Shown one piece after another: positions 8,729-17,386 of a DNA stretch of 53,811 bases. The DNA is from Bacillota bacterium (GTDB lineage: Bacteria; Bacillota_A; Clostridia; Lachnospirales; Lachnospiraceae): the NCBI GenBank assembly GCA_023443925.1, contig JAEZSL010000374.1:1-53811 (forward strand), given 5' to 3'. How positions within the stretch are numbered: the stretch's first letter is position 1; each line of letters begins with the position of its first letter. Both the position numbers and the translations under genes were made by a program. The notes under the pieces were generated by a model. The model worked only from the letters and a program-made list of their open reading frames with translations. It searched no databases and had not been told where the DNA came from.

Positions 8729-9799
8729 ATGAGAATGGAAGGAGCAAACTATATGCCGGAAGGAAAACCGAATCCGGTTGTAAAGGAAGGGGAATTTGCA
8801 TTTGCTGTCATAGGCCTGGAGCATGGCCATATCGGGGGAATGTGTAATGGACTGATGGAAGCGGGAGCTGATTTAAAGTGGATATATGATCCGGACCCTA
8901 ATAAGGCAGATGCATATCTGGCTAAATATCCACAGGCAAAAAGGGCCAGAAGCGAAGCAGAAATTTTAAATGATGATGAAGTACGCCTGGTAGCCGGTGC
9001 GGCGGTCACTTCAGAGCGATGTGCTCTTGGACTGCGTGTCATGGATGCAGGTAAAGATTATTTTACAGATAAAGCACCGCTTACCACATTGGATCAGTTG
9101 GAGGCAGCAAAAGCCAAAGTCAGGGAAACCGGTAAAAAATACGCAGTATATTTCAGTGAAAGGATTCATTCGGAAGATGCTGTCTTTGCCGGTCAGCTTA
9201 TTGCACAAGGCGCTATCGGAAATGTGATACAGACCATAGGCATGGGTCCCCACCGGTTAAGTCCTCAGACAAGACCAGAATGGTTTTTCCAAAAGGATAA
9301 ATACGGCGGAATACTCTGTGATATCGGCAGCCACCAGATAGAACAGTTTTTGTACTATACCGGTGCTAAAGATGCTGCTGTAGTCCGTAGTCAGATTGCC
9401 AATTATGCCCATCCGGATTATCCGGAACTGGATGATTTTGGTGATACTATGTTAACTGCCGACAATGGAGCCAGCGGGTACTTCCGGGTAGACTGGTTCA
9501 CACCGGACGGCCTGTCGAACTGGGGGGATGGCCGGACTTTTATCCTGGGCACTGAAGGTTATATTGAGCTGAGAAAGTACTTAAATCTGACGGTAGCACC
9601 TCAGGGAGGCAGGGTTTTTCTTGCCAACCACAAGGAAGAAACCTATTATGATATTAATGGTAAAATTGGATATCCATATTTTGGACAGTTGATACAAGAC
9701 TGCCTGCACCGTACGGAGAATGCCATGACTCAGGAACATGCCTTTAAAGCAGCAGAGCTATGTGTAAAGGCGCAGCTGCAGGCAGTAAAATTAAAATAA
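8729..9799 (+). CDS. Gfo/Idh/MocA-family NAD(P)-dependent oxidoreductase
   Basis: A 356-aa protein. The N-terminal Rossmann fold begins FAFAVIGLEHGHIGGMCNGL. DKAPLTTLDQLEAAKA (about 110-125) stands in the place of the EKP motif that holds the nicotinamide and the catalytic lysine. The C-terminal half has the family's beta-sheet domain (CDIGSHQIEQFLYYTGA). These enzymes oxidise or reduce sugars, inositols and related polyols; the substrate cannot be read here. Two starts are possible: 8729, with AAGGAG nine bases before it, and 8753, which follows another GGAGG-like site. The gene stands alone between a terminator and a repeat element. Confidence 0.85.
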   Translation: MRMEGANYMPEGKPNPVVKEGEFAFAVIGLEHGHIGGMCNGLMEAGADLKWIYDPDPNKADAYLAKYPQAKRARSEAEILNDDEVRLVAGAAVTSERCALGLRVMDAGKDYFTDKAPLTTLDQLEAAKAKVRETGKKYAVYFSERIHSEDAVFAGQLIAQGAIGNVIQTIGMGPHRLSPQTRPEWFFQKDKYGGILCDIGSHQIEQFLYYTGAKDAAVVRSQIANYAHPDYPELDDFGDTMLTADNGASGYFRVDWFTPDGLSNWGDGRTFILGTEGYIELRKYLNLTVAPQGGRVFLANHKEETYYDINGKIGYPYFGQLIQDCLHRTENAMTQEHAFKAAELCVKAQLQAVKLK

Positions 9800-9828
9800 A
9801 TATATATTGTACAGAATTAGGGGGAACC

Positions 9829-9921
9829 TAGGTTGAAAAATAACTTTTTCAACCGCAAGTTTGTGCTTGCGCACAACAAACTTGATATGCACAAAGAGCG
9901 TGTGCAAGAATAGAGGTTAAA
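9829..9921 (+). repeat. two-hairpin 5' element, copy 2 (before methyltransferase gene)
   Basis: Starts with the shared TAGGTTGAAAAATAAC TTTTTCAACC hairpin. The downstream half is expanded: a CAAGTTTG/CAAACTTG stem with GCTTGCGCAC in the loop, then a TGCAC/GTGCA stem, then AGAGGTTAAA ending at the ATG. It is the longest and most diverged of the three copies. Confidence 0.65.
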
Positions 9922-10653
9922 ATGAAACAAAATAAATATGATGATACTGTTTTTTTCGAAAAATACAGTAAAATGGACCGTTCGACAAAAGGACTTGCCG
10001 GTGCCGGAGAGTGGGAAACACTTGAGAAATTGCTGCCCCAATTCAAAGATAAAAGAGTCCTGGATTTAGGCTGCGGATTCGGCTGGCATTGCCAGTATGC
10101 CATGGAGCACGGAGCCAAGTCTGTTACGGGAGTTGATTTATCTGAAAATATGCTTCAGACTGCGAAAGAAAAAACGGACAAGAGTATTAATTATTTTAAA
10201 ATACCCATAGAAGATATTTCTTTTGATAATAATTCTTTTGACGCGGTCATTAGTTCCCTGGCATTTCATTATATCGAAAACTTTCAGCCCGTTGCAGAAA
10301 AGATTGCCTCCTATCTTGTTCCCGGCGGTGAATTTGTGTTTTCTGCGGAACATCCGGTTTTTACCTCATACGGAAGCCAGGATTGGTATTATGATGAGGA
10401 GGGCAATATCCTACATTTTCCCTTGGACAGATATTTTTGTGAGGGAGTGAGAACGACGGATTTTCTTGGTGAGAAGGTTATTAAATACCACAGAACCCTT
10501 ACCACTTATTTGAATATCCTGTTGCAGGCCGGTTTTGAAATAACCGGTTTTGCAGAACCACAGCCGCCGGAACATCTGTTAAAAACAGTGAAAGGTATGT
10601 CAGATGAACTGCGTAGACCGATGATGTTTATTATCAAAGCCAGAAAAAAATGA
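9922..10653 (+). CDS. class I SAM-dependent methyltransferase
   Basis: A 243-aa protein with motif I VLDLGCGFGWHCQYA at about 46-60, the acidic VTGVDLSENML that binds the adenosine ribose, and FDAVISSLAFHYI (motif post I/IV). The fold is the UbiE/Coq5-like Methyltransf_11 type. The substrate is not evident. Translation probably depends on the ribosome site in the upstream hairpin element. The end of the gene is duplicated just after the stop codon (10630-10680). Confidence 0.85.
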   Translation: MKQNKYDDTVFFEKYSKMDRSTKGLAGAGEWETLEKLLPQFKDKRVLDLGCGFGWHCQYAMEHGAKSVTGVDLSENMLQTAKEKTDKSINYFKIPIEDISFDNNSFDAVISSLAFHYIENFQPVAEKIASYLVPGGEFVFSAEHPVFTSYGSQDWYYDEEGNILHFPLDRYFCEGVRTTDFLGEKVIKYHRTLTTYLNILLQAGFEITGFAEPQPPEHLLKTVKGMSDELRRPMMFIIKARKK

Positions 10654-10680
10654 TATTATCAAAGCCAGAAAGAAAATGAT
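10630..10680 (+). repeat. tandem duplication at the end of the methyltransferase gene
   Basis: A 25-26-bp segment starting ATTATCAAAGCCAGAAA occurs twice head to tail. The first copy encodes the last residues and stop; the second lies just after it and ends at the -35 box of the next promoter. Confidence 0.85.
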
Positions 10681-10724
10681 TGACACTTATTTACTGTATG
10701 TTATAATTAATAGACCAGTTGGTT
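10680..10724 (+). promoter_or_regulatory. promoter plus TetR operator of the 10878 regulator
   Basis: A consensus TTGACA (10680-10685) and TATAAT (10702-10707) with a 16-base spacer are followed at the expected start site by TAGACCAGTTGGTT (10711-10724). Nearly the same operator, in the same position, occurs at 11575 before the lipoprotein gene. Confidence 0.85.
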
Positions 10725-10877
10725 TACCGGATATACGGCATATCAGGGTACCCGGAATCGGCAATAGGATACAGTTGACAAAGGTTAAGCACCAGGACCG
10801 CTGATTCATTATGAGTGCTAATACGCTAACTTTTGTGCTGTATCTTAAATAATAGAAGATAATAGGTGAGAATTCTT

Positions 10878-11450
10878 ATGAATCGGGAAATTGTAGGAAC
10901 AAAAGGAGAAAGATCAAGAGATCAGCTAGTAGAATGTGCAGCCCGCCTTTTTCTGGAGAAAGGGTATAATGCAACCGGTATTAATGAGATAATAAATTGT
11001 GCAGGTATGTCAAAGGGCTCCTTCTATTTTTATTTTTCCAGTAAAAAAGATCTGGCAATAGCCGTAACCGATTATTATACCACCAAAAGACTGAAGATCA
11101 TTTCGGAGGCTGCGGCCGGCAGAAGCTGGGAGGCTTTTGTTGAAAAAATGGTCGGGGACATCATTGCAAGAGCAAAAGAGAAGAAGGGTTTTGGATGTCC
11201 CTTCGCAGTTATGGGAATGGAGACTGCATTCATTGAACCGGATATTGCATTAAGAAATCTCAATTCTTTAAAGGAATTAACATGTATTTTTGAAGAGGTA
11301 TTGAAAAGATCCGGAGTTTCAGAGGAAAAAGCTCCCGGCTGTGCAAAACATTCTGCTGCACTTTATGAAGGTTATTTAATCTTTTATAGAATGAGTAAAG
11401 ATATAAAAGTATTGAAAGAGCTTTTAGAAGATTTAAAAGCGTCTGTATAA
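10878..11450 (+). CDS. TetR/AcrR family regulator
   Basis: A 190-aa protein from ATG 10878, which is about nine bases behind an AGGTGA site. The in-frame GTG at 10866 overlaps that site. The DNA-binding domain reads GYNATGINEIINCAGMSKGSFYFYFSSKKDLA, a near-consensus TetR helix-turn-helix with SKGSFY recognition helix. The C-terminal domain resembles the TetR_C subgroup with a conserved FGCPF motif (KKGFGCPFAVMG), as in YxaF/LmrA-like repressors. The matched operators at 10711 and 11575 argue that it represses itself and the downstream lipoprotein gene. The inducer is unknown. Confidence 0.88.
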   Translation: MNREIVGTKGERSRDQLVECAARLFLEKGYNATGINEIINCAGMSKGSFYFYFSSKKDLAIAVTDYYTTKRLKIISEAAAGRSWEAFVEKMVGDIIARAKEKKGFGCPFAVMGMETAFIEPDIALRNLNSLKELTCIFEEVLKRSGVSEEKAPGCAKHSAALYEGYLIFYRMSKDIKVLKELLEDLKASV

Positions 11451-11463
11451 ATTAAGATTCGTG

Positions 11464-11510
11464 AAACCCCCATGAAGCATTGTATAAGTGCTTCATGGGG
11501 GTTTTGTCTT
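11464..11510 (+). terminator. strong terminator after the TetR gene
   Basis: A perfect 16-bp inverted repeat (AAACCCCCATGAAGCA with its complement, 9-base loop) is followed by TGTCTTTGTT. It separates the TetR transcript from the lipoprotein promoter. Confidence 0.88.
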
Positions 11511-11542
11511 TGTTAATATTCATAGAAATTAAAAATCTTTTC

Positions 11543-11588
11543 TTGACAGTAAGAATAAATAATGATAATATAAATAGACCGGTCGGTA
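11543..11588 (+). promoter_or_regulatory. promoter plus TetR operator of the lipoprotein gene
   Basis: TTGACA (11543-11548), a 17-base spacer and TAATAT (11566-11571) are followed by TAGACCGGTCGGTA (11575-11588). The core GACCGGTC is a perfect palindrome. Because the promoter lies here, the coding start must be downstream of 11588. Confidence 0.85.
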
Positions 11589-11620
11589 CAAAATTAAAAA
11601 AAGGAGAGGAAAAAAATAAT

Positions 11621-12208
11621 ATGTTAAAGAATAGTCAAAGCAGAAAAAGGAGTCATTCACATGGTTTGGGCACATACCTACTTTTCAGTGCCATAATGGT
11701 ATTTTTACTTACCGGATGTAGTAAATCCAATTCGTCAGAAACGAATGGAAATCCGGATGAAACAGATGCGGTCTCTTCTGCATCTATCGTTGATACTTCG
11801 GCAGCTTTTGAAAAATCCATCGGTGCAGACGGAAATTGGATCGTATGCCTTACGAAAGATCTTACGGCTGACAAGGAGCTGGTGGTTGACGGCGAATTTA
11901 CTAATGGTAAAAAGGATGACAGCGGTAAAGATATAGTGCAGCGAAAAATAGCCTTATATGCCCAGGATGAGCAAAGGAATATAACAGCCAGATATACTCT
12001 GACGGTTCCCAGGCTTACAATCAAAAGTCCCAACGCTAGTCTGCAGCACGGTAAATTTGTAGGTGATGTAATAGTGGATGCACCCAACTTCCAGCTTATA
12101 GATAATGAAGTCGAAGGGAATATTTACTTTACCAGCCAGGAAGTAAAAGACACTTACACAATAGACGAAACAAGTTCCGTATCCGGAGTGCAGGAAATCC
12201 AAAAATAA
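11621..12208 (+). CDS. lipoprotein of unknown function under TetR control
   Basis: A 195-aa protein from ATG 11621 with an AAGGAGAGG site. The longer ORF from 11480 starts inside a terminator and passes through the promoter, so it is rejected. A basic N-terminus, a hydrophobic stretch (about 17-30) and LLTGC place the lipid-modified cysteine at residue 33. The mature protein has a Ser/Asn-rich linker, then short beta-rich segments (RYTLTVPRLTIKSPNASLQH, GDVIVDAPNFQLIDNEVEGN) that resemble a small right-handed beta-helix or polymer-forming fold. I recognise no enzyme motif. Regulation by the adjacent TetR repressor suggests it responds to an envelope-active compound. Confidence 0.75.
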   Translation: MLKNSQSRKRSHSHGLGTYLLFSAIMVFLLTGCSKSNSSETNGNPDETDAVSSASIVDTSAAFEKSIGADGNWIVCLTKDLTADKELVVDGEFTNGKKDDSGKDIVQRKIALYAQDEQRNITARYTLTVPRLTIKSPNASLQHGKFVGDVIVDAPNFQLIDNEVEGNIYFTSQEVKDTYTIDETSSVSGVQEIQK

Positions 12209-12346
12209 CCCAGGTACGCAGCAAATGAAACCGGTTTTGTAATGCAGTAACTTGGAAGAGCCTTGTAAAGCTGTAACCTGGAAGATTTTTAAAGCATACA
12301 GCTGAGTAAACCAAGCGTTTTATTCTTTTGGATGAGAGGATAACGT

Positions 12347-13411
12347 ATGAATACAATTGAACAGTTAATACAGGAAAAAGCATATTCTCTAGGCTATGAA
12401 AAATGTGGCATTGTTCCACTAAAAGAGCTGCAGGGGTATGGGGAACGTTTTGAAGAGCGCATTCGGAAATTACCGGCTTCCGGACAAATATATGACCGGC
12501 AGAGAAGACTTGTCAATCCGTTGGAGAGTTATCCCTGGGCCAGATCTGTAGTCGTATTGGTAAACCGTTATGGCAAATACAAAATACCCGAACCTTTAAA
12601 AAACAGGATTGCCAGGTATTATTTAGTTGATCACCGCAATGATGAGAATGCAGAAGAACATAAGAATAACCGCATAATGGAAGAATTCATGGAAGGTCTG
12701 GGGCTCAGGATTGCCGGAGACCGTAAGTTTGGTATTGTCGGATTACGCTTTGCTGCCATGCAGGCCGGGCTTGGTATGGTGCGCAGGAATAATTTTTTCT
12801 ATACTGAATCGGGTTCCTGGGTTAATATAGAAGCCTGGTTAACAGACCGGGATATGAGACTGACAGAGAAATCGGAGATACCGCCATGCCCGAAAGGCTG
12901 TAACCTTTGTATTCGTTCCTGTCCCACCGGTTCTTTATGTGAGCCTTTTACCATGCTGCCCAATACCTGTATTTCCTATCTGACCACCTTCGGAGGCCGA
13001 AACCTGACTGCGGAACCACTTCGTAACACCTTTCAGAAATGTATATATGGCTGTGATATATGCCAGGAGGTCTGCCCCATGAACAAAGGTAAATGGGAAG
13101 AAACAGAAGAGTTTCCAGGGCTGGAGGAATTAGCTCCTTATCTGACTCCCGAAATGATACTGGACATGGGAGAGGAGTTTTATAAAACAAAAATCCAGCC
13201 CAAATTCTTTTATCTGTCACCGGATGATTTATGGAAATGGAAGATAAACGTTCTAGTGTATATGAAAAATAATTATGAAGAACGTTATAAATCCTATATC
13301 CTATCTGCCTGCAGCAATTCACACGAGAAAATAAGGGAAATGGCACAACTTTTATGCCATGAATTAAATTTAACGGATAACTGCCATAGCGATACAGGAG
13401 AAGTCTTATGA
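12347..13411 (+). CDS. QueG-like double [4Fe-4S] cobalamin-family protein
   Basis: A 354-aa protein. The C-terminal half has two 4Fe-4S motifs: C181-x3-C185-x2-C188-x3-C192P and C232-x3-C236-x2-C239-x3-C243P. The N-terminal half has the AGLGMVRRNN segment that matches AGLGxxGKN of epoxyqueuosine reductases. By eye, the aspartate that acts as proton donor in QueG, usually in a V-D-T-x-P segment about 13 residues before AGLG, is not present (here R-K-F-G-I). It may therefore be a paralogue with another substrate rather than the tRNA-modifying enzyme. It ends 6 bases into the opposing anti-sigma gene. Confidence 0.75.
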   Translation: MNTIEQLIQEKAYSLGYEKCGIVPLKELQGYGERFEERIRKLPASGQIYDRQRRLVNPLESYPWARSVVVLVNRYGKYKIPEPLKNRIARYYLVDHRNDENAEEHKNNRIMEEFMEGLGLRIAGDRKFGIVGLRFAAMQAGLGMVRRNNFFYTESGSWVNIEAWLTDRDMRLTEKSEIPPCPKGCNLCIRSCPTGSLCEPFTMLPNTCISYLTTFGGRNLTAEPLRNTFQKCIYGCDICQEVCPMNKGKWEETEEFPGLEELAPYLTPEMILDMGEEFYKTKIQPKFFYLSPDDLWKWKINVLVYMKNNYEERYKSYILSACSNSHEKIREMAQLLCHELNLTDNCHSDTGEVL

Positions 13412-14167
13412 CACCCGAATCTGAAAACCTTGAAAGGCATCCTCCAGCGGTTTCATAACGATTTCTTTCTTTAAAGTGGAACCATCCGTCATTTTGATTT
13501 CTAACTGTATTGTTAATTTATCAGTCTGGTAATTGCCCGTCTCATCAACAGAGGCAGCAATTACCAGACCGTATTGACTCTTTCCCTGTTCTTCATAAGT
13601 GACAGTATAGGAACTTCCTATCAGCTTTGTTACTGAGGCAGTATCCTCATTTTCACCATAAAAGCCATAAATAAAATTTGCATCGGTGCCTGCTCTGTAA
13701 TTATTGTATTCATCTGTGGGGATGTTAATATTTTCTACAAAGTAAGCTTTTGCATGGAGCCGGTTATTCATGGTTACTGTCTGGTCATTGCAGGTAAAGG
13801 TAATCGTTTCTATATTTTCACCTATACATGCGAAATTAATATTATAATTCACGAAGGAATCGTACATATTTCCCTTGCTGTCTATGGAAGAACCTCCAAT
13901 TAAAGGATTGGCAGTTAACTCTAAGTCTATAAAATCCTTGGTAAGTGTTATTTCTTTTTCAGCTGCGTATACATTGATTGATATGTCAGGTGTTTCACGG
14001 GAGACATTCATTAGGATTAAAGCAAATATTACACCAAACAGGAGCGGAATCAATTTTACAGCCTGCAGTTTTCTTCTCTTACAGGTATTTTTCTTTAATA
14101 GATCCTCAGTTTTCATTTTTTTTACATTAATTTCAGACATCGATTTTTTATATTGATCCATATTCAT
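13406..14167 (-). CDS. anti-sigma factor-like membrane protein
   Basis: A protein of about 253 aa. The ATG at 14167 lies six bases behind GGAGG; the longer reading would use TTG at 14173. An intracellular N-terminus of about 35 basic residues is followed by one transmembrane helix (LIPLLFGVIFALILMNV) and a large extracellular beta-rich domain ending in EIVMKPLEDAFQGFQIRV. It resembles the DUF4179-type anti-sigma factors encoded next to ECF sigma genes. Its start overlaps the end of the sigma gene by 20 bases, so the two are translationally coupled. It should hold the sigma factor at the membrane until an external signal arrives. Confidence 0.75.
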   Translation of the reverse strand: MNMDQYKKSMSEINVKKMKTEDLLKKNTCKRRKLQAVKLIPLLFGVIFALILMNVSRETPDISINVYAAEKEITLTKDFIDLELTANPLIGGSSIDSKGNMYDSFVNYNINFACIGENIETITFTCNDQTVTMNNRLHAKAYFVENINIPTDEYNNYRAGTDANFIYGFYGENEDTASVTKLIGSSYTVTYEEQGKSQYGLVIAASVDETGNYQTDKLTIQLEIKMTDGSTLKKEIVMKPLEDAFQGFQIRVS

Positions 14168-14645
14168 ATTCAACCTCCAAAATAGTTTTTAAAATTTTAC
14201 GTCCTCTGTACAGCCGGGACCTTACTGTATTTTCATTCAGCTTCAGAATTGTGCCTATCTGGGAAACTGACAATTCTTCATAATAAAACAGATGAATCAG
14301 AAGCCTGTATTTTGTCGGAAGTTCCATAACCGCATAAAATACGTCATGTTTATCCGGTTCGTAAAAGGGATAAATATCTTCCAGAGTTATTTTTCTTGAG
14401 TTCCATAAAGAACGATAAAATTTATTGCATTCATTGATAGTTACTCGGATTAACCATGCTTTTTTATGTACATCACTTTCAAAATCGGTTGAGTCTGTCA
14501 TGTATTTGATTAAAACATCCTGCAGGATATCCTCCGCAGTATCTTTGTTTTTTGTATAGGACAGAGCAACTTTAAAAATAGTGTCAGAATATATTTCAAT
14601 GGTATGATTGATGTTTTCATGGGTACGCATTAATGTATTTTTCAT
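14148..14645 (-). CDS. ECF-type RNA polymerase sigma factor
   Basis: A 165-aa sigma-70 family factor with only regions 2 and 4. Region 2 includes KVALSYTKNKDTAEDILQDV (core binding and -10 recognition), and region 4 includes YYEELSVSQIGTILKLNENTVRSRLYRGR, the -35-binding helix-turn-helix. Size and domain content fit the SigV/SigW-like ECF group. A GGGAGG site precedes the ATG. The overlapping downstream gene is its probable anti-sigma factor. Autoregulation from the 14646-15073 spacer is likely but no sigma-specific promoter was assigned. Confidence 0.9.
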   Translation of the reverse strand: MKNTLMRTHENINHTIEIYSDTIFKVALSYTKNKDTAEDILQDVLIKYMTDSTDFESDVHKKAWLIRVTINECNKFYRSLWNSRKITLEDIYPFYEPDKHDVFYAVMELPTKYRLLIHLFYYEELSVSQIGTILKLNENTVRSRLYRGRKILKTILEVEYEYGSI

Positions 14646-14972
14646 AGGAACCTCCCTTCATCTATAATATCCTTTAGAAGCTTAAAATGTTGCATCCTGG
14701 CTCAAATAAATAAAAACCTATTTCATTATGAACATTGTTTGTGTGCATAATCTTATTGCTCCAATTGATATTTGATAACAAGTTTGACATATAATTTACT
14801 GGTATGATAACCGGTTTGGATGATATCTTACTAGGATTATCCTCATTCCACTATCATTGTATCATAAGTTTGGGAACAGGTAAAATTAGGAAGAAGGTAG
14901 CTTCGTTTCATTGAATTGATAATGTAAGGGGCAGATAGGAAGGTTGAATAATATAACGTTGAAATATATAAG
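14646..14972. other. intergenic region upstream of the sigma operon
   Basis: About 330 bases without an ORF. It should carry the minus-strand promoter of the sigma/anti-sigma operon. I find no clear dyad or riboswitch. Confidence 0.4.
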
Positions 14973-15009
14973 TAAAAAAAGTGGCCCTTGTAGTTTCAAC
15001 AAGAGCCAC
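14973..15009 (-). terminator. terminator of the racemase-like gene
   Basis: Read on the minus strand, GTGGCTCTTGT pairs with ACAAGGGCCAC (one mismatch pair) around a seven-base loop and is followed by a run of seven T. Confidence 0.8.
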
Positions 15010-15073
15010 TGATTATTATTACACCTGAATAGTTTGATTCATTTTTCCTAAATTATCCCCTTAACACCTCTGA

Positions 15074-15799
15074 CTAATAATATGTTGGAGCTGCTATACA
15101 GGAATCCATATATTCCAACAGCTGGTTGATTCCGAAAACCGGTACTCCGGCAATGCTTTGAATCAGATTGGTAAATGGTGCAAAGTTGGTACATTCCAGT
15201 AAGATTGCGCCGGTGTCGGGATATTGCTCCATATGTCTCTTGGTAAGCTCACGAATACAATCTTCCAATACTTCCAGATCTTCTTCCAGATTGTCATGGA
15301 TAAAAAGTCTGGTAAATGGAGAGTTGTCCGGCATGCCGCTTACTACAACAGGAATGTCCTTACTGGACCAGCCCAGTTGTTTAAAAGTATCATCGGTGAT
15401 AAGCTCAGCCTTTTCGGTAAAAATACCGATTTTTAAACTGCTGTTTAACATGGTGCGGATAAAGGGAGCCAGAATTAAAGTATTGGTAAACACGGGAATG
15501 GTAACGGCATCAGCCAGCTGTTTCTGAAACCCGGTCAGAAAGCTGCAGCTGGTGGTGATAGCCCGGCAGCCTTCTTTTTCCAGTTCTTTTGCAGCCTCAA
15601 TAAAGGGTGCCAGGAGTAATTTTTCGGCATTGGAGGCATTCAGCTTGTCGGTAGAAACATTTCTCACCGTATAATATCTGACCGGGACTTTGTAAGTTCT
15701 GGCATTGCCGATATCTCCGATCAGTCTCGGAAAAACTGTGTCCATCATCAGGATTCCTATATATTGTCCATAACTTGTATATCCGCCTTTTATTTTCAT
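15074..15799 (-). CDS. Asp/Glu/hydantoin racemase-superfamily protein
   Basis: A 241-aa protein with the two pseudo-symmetric cysteine motifs of the cofactor-independent Asp/Glu racemase superfamily: AITTSCSFLTGFQKQL near residue 85 and ILLECTNFAPF near 201. The superfamily includes amino acid and hydantoin racemases, maleate isomerase and arylmalonate decarboxylase, so the reaction cannot be fixed. It lies about 200 bases downstream of the pucR-like gene on the same strand and next to the dehydrogenase/aminotransferase locus, which suggests an amino-acid or hydroxyacid catabolic role. Confidence 0.8.
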   Translation of the reverse strand: MKIKGGYTSYGQYIGILMMDTVFPRLIGDIGNARTYKVPVRYYTVRNVSTDKLNASNAEKLLLAPFIEAAKELEKEGCRAITTSCSFLTGFQKQLADAVTIPVFTNTLILAPFIRTMLNSSLKIGIFTEKAELITDDTFKQLGWSSKDIPVVVSGMPDNSPFTRLFIHDNLEEDLEVLEDCIRELTKRHMEQYPDTGAILLECTNFAPFTNLIQSIAGVPVFGINQLLEYMDSCIAAPTYY

Positions 15800-16000
15800 A
15801 ATTGGTTCCCCTTTCCGGTTCTTTCTTCTGTGATGAAATCCTGTTATCCCATACCTATTCTGGGGCAGGATTTCTTTTCATTTTCTGAAATCAAGATAAC
15901 ATACCCATATCTAAAATGTAAAGAGCCGTAAAGAACAAATTAAAAGAGTAGTCACATTGCAATAAAATGTGTACAAACTGTCCATGTCACAGGTGGTCTG

Positions 16001-17170
16001 TCAGAAAGCAAAGTAGTCGTGGAAAAGCAGAGATATGGACATATATAGCCTGGCATAATAATCATCGGGATTTATACCGCATAAATCATATATTTTATCC
16101 AGGCGTTTTTGCAGGGTGTGGCGGTGAATATAAAGCCTTGAAGCTGTCTTGGAGGCATTACAGTTATCTGCCAGATAATATCTTAAGGTCTGTACATAGT
16201 TGGTATGATTGATACGGTCATAGTTAAGCAGAATCTGTAAGGCTTGGTTGTCCGATACAAATGAGTGCTCATTCTGATGGAGAATACCGAACATTTTAAT
16301 AAAGGTCATATTATCGTAAGAACATACGCCTCTTTTGGCATGCAGGGCTCCTAACAGATCCGTGCACTCCGTAACATGTTCGAAAGCCAGATTTAATGCC
16401 TCATAGGATTTTAACCGGTCAACGCCCACATAATAGTTAATACCCTGCTGCTCTGACAAAAAGGTAAGTTCTATGCTGAAATCATAGATCATGGAAAGAT
16501 ATTTGCTCTCGTTTTCAAAAATCATTAAAAAGGCGGCAGTACCGTTTTTTGTAGTCTGGTACTCGCAGGCATCGGCCCGGTCCGTTAAATAGGATTTGAT
16601 CCGGTTCATACAACCGGCAGCGGTTGCTTCGCTGACGGCATACAGATTAATGGGATGGATATAAAACAGATGGGCGGCTTTTCTTGTGTCCTCCTCAAAT
16701 AATTCTACAGCATATAGCTTTAATGCTTCCTGGATAGCCTGAAACATAGATTTTGCTGCTTCATCCGATATTTCATTTTCTGACTTGCCGGCATTTATTT
16801 TTTGAATCAAAATACGTAGAATATCCGAAAAGGTGAGATTTCTGGGAATCTCCATTACGGGAAACCCCAGACGGTCGGATTCGTCCAGAATATACTGAGG
16901 TATCTCGTCAACATAGTATCCGGTCTGTATAGCAATACCGCTTACACCGTTATTCTTTAGAGTTAAGATTAAATCCTGATACAGTTTTTGTTCCTGCAGA
17001 TTATAACCGGTGGTTACTAAAAGTTCTCCCCGCTGTACCGAATCCGGTGAATCTAAAATCTCCATAACATTGACCCAGGATATTATATTATATTCTCCTG
17101 CAAAACCGGCGGCAAGCCTTACTCCCCTAAGTAATTGACTATCAACGATTTGTTTTATATTTAAACTCAT
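16001..17170 (-). CDS. PucR-family transcriptional regulator
   Basis: A 389-aa regulator. The N-terminal PucR-type ligand domain (about 1-125) includes VNVMEILDSPDSVQRGELLVTTGYNL and NNGVSGIAIQTGYYVDEIP. A GGDEF-like degenerate middle region follows. The C-terminal HTH_30 domain, TLRYYLADNCNASKTASRLYIHRHTLQKRLDKI, is characteristic. PucR proteins usually activate catabolic genes when a metabolite such as a purine derivative or amino acid is present. It is divergent from the dehydrogenase operon, and the perfect palindrome at 17387 lies between them. Confidence 0.88.
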   Translation of the reverse strand: MSLNIKQIVDSQLLRGVRLAAGFAGEYNIISWVNVMEILDSPDSVQRGELLVTTGYNLQEQKLYQDLILTLKNNGVSGIAIQTGYYVDEIPQYILDESDRLGFPVMEIPRNLTFSDILRILIQKINAGKSENEISDEAAKSMFQAIQEALKLYAVELFEEDTRKAAHLFYIHPINLYAVSEATAAGCMNRIKSYLTDRADACEYQTTKNGTAAFLMIFENESKYLSMIYDFSIELTFLSEQQGINYYVGVDRLKSYEALNLAFEHVTECTDLLGALHAKRGVCSYDNMTFIKMFGILHQNEHSFVSDNQALQILLNYDRINHTNYVQTLRYYLADNCNASKTASRLYIHRHTLQKRLDKIYDLCGINPDDYYARLYMSISLLFHDYFAF

Positions 17171-17386
17171 ACCTACACCACACTTTCCGTCATGTGCCGT
17201 TGAAGCGGCATATCAAATCAGGGTCATCACAGTTAAATTTACGAAACTGTTTTACTAAGAATACAGCCAAAACAAGTGATTCGTCAATAATATATTTTAT
17301 TTGCCATTACCTTAATGTCACCAATATTACTTTTTGTCTCCTGCCAATCCGTACATCCGGCCCTGAACAATCAGTTTTCCGGCAAC

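Noticed and set aside
11480..11620. Longer start of the lipoprotein gene at 11480
   Set aside because: It begins inside the terminator hairpin and reads through the -35, -10 and operator; the ATG at 11621 with an AAGGAGAGG site follows the promoter.
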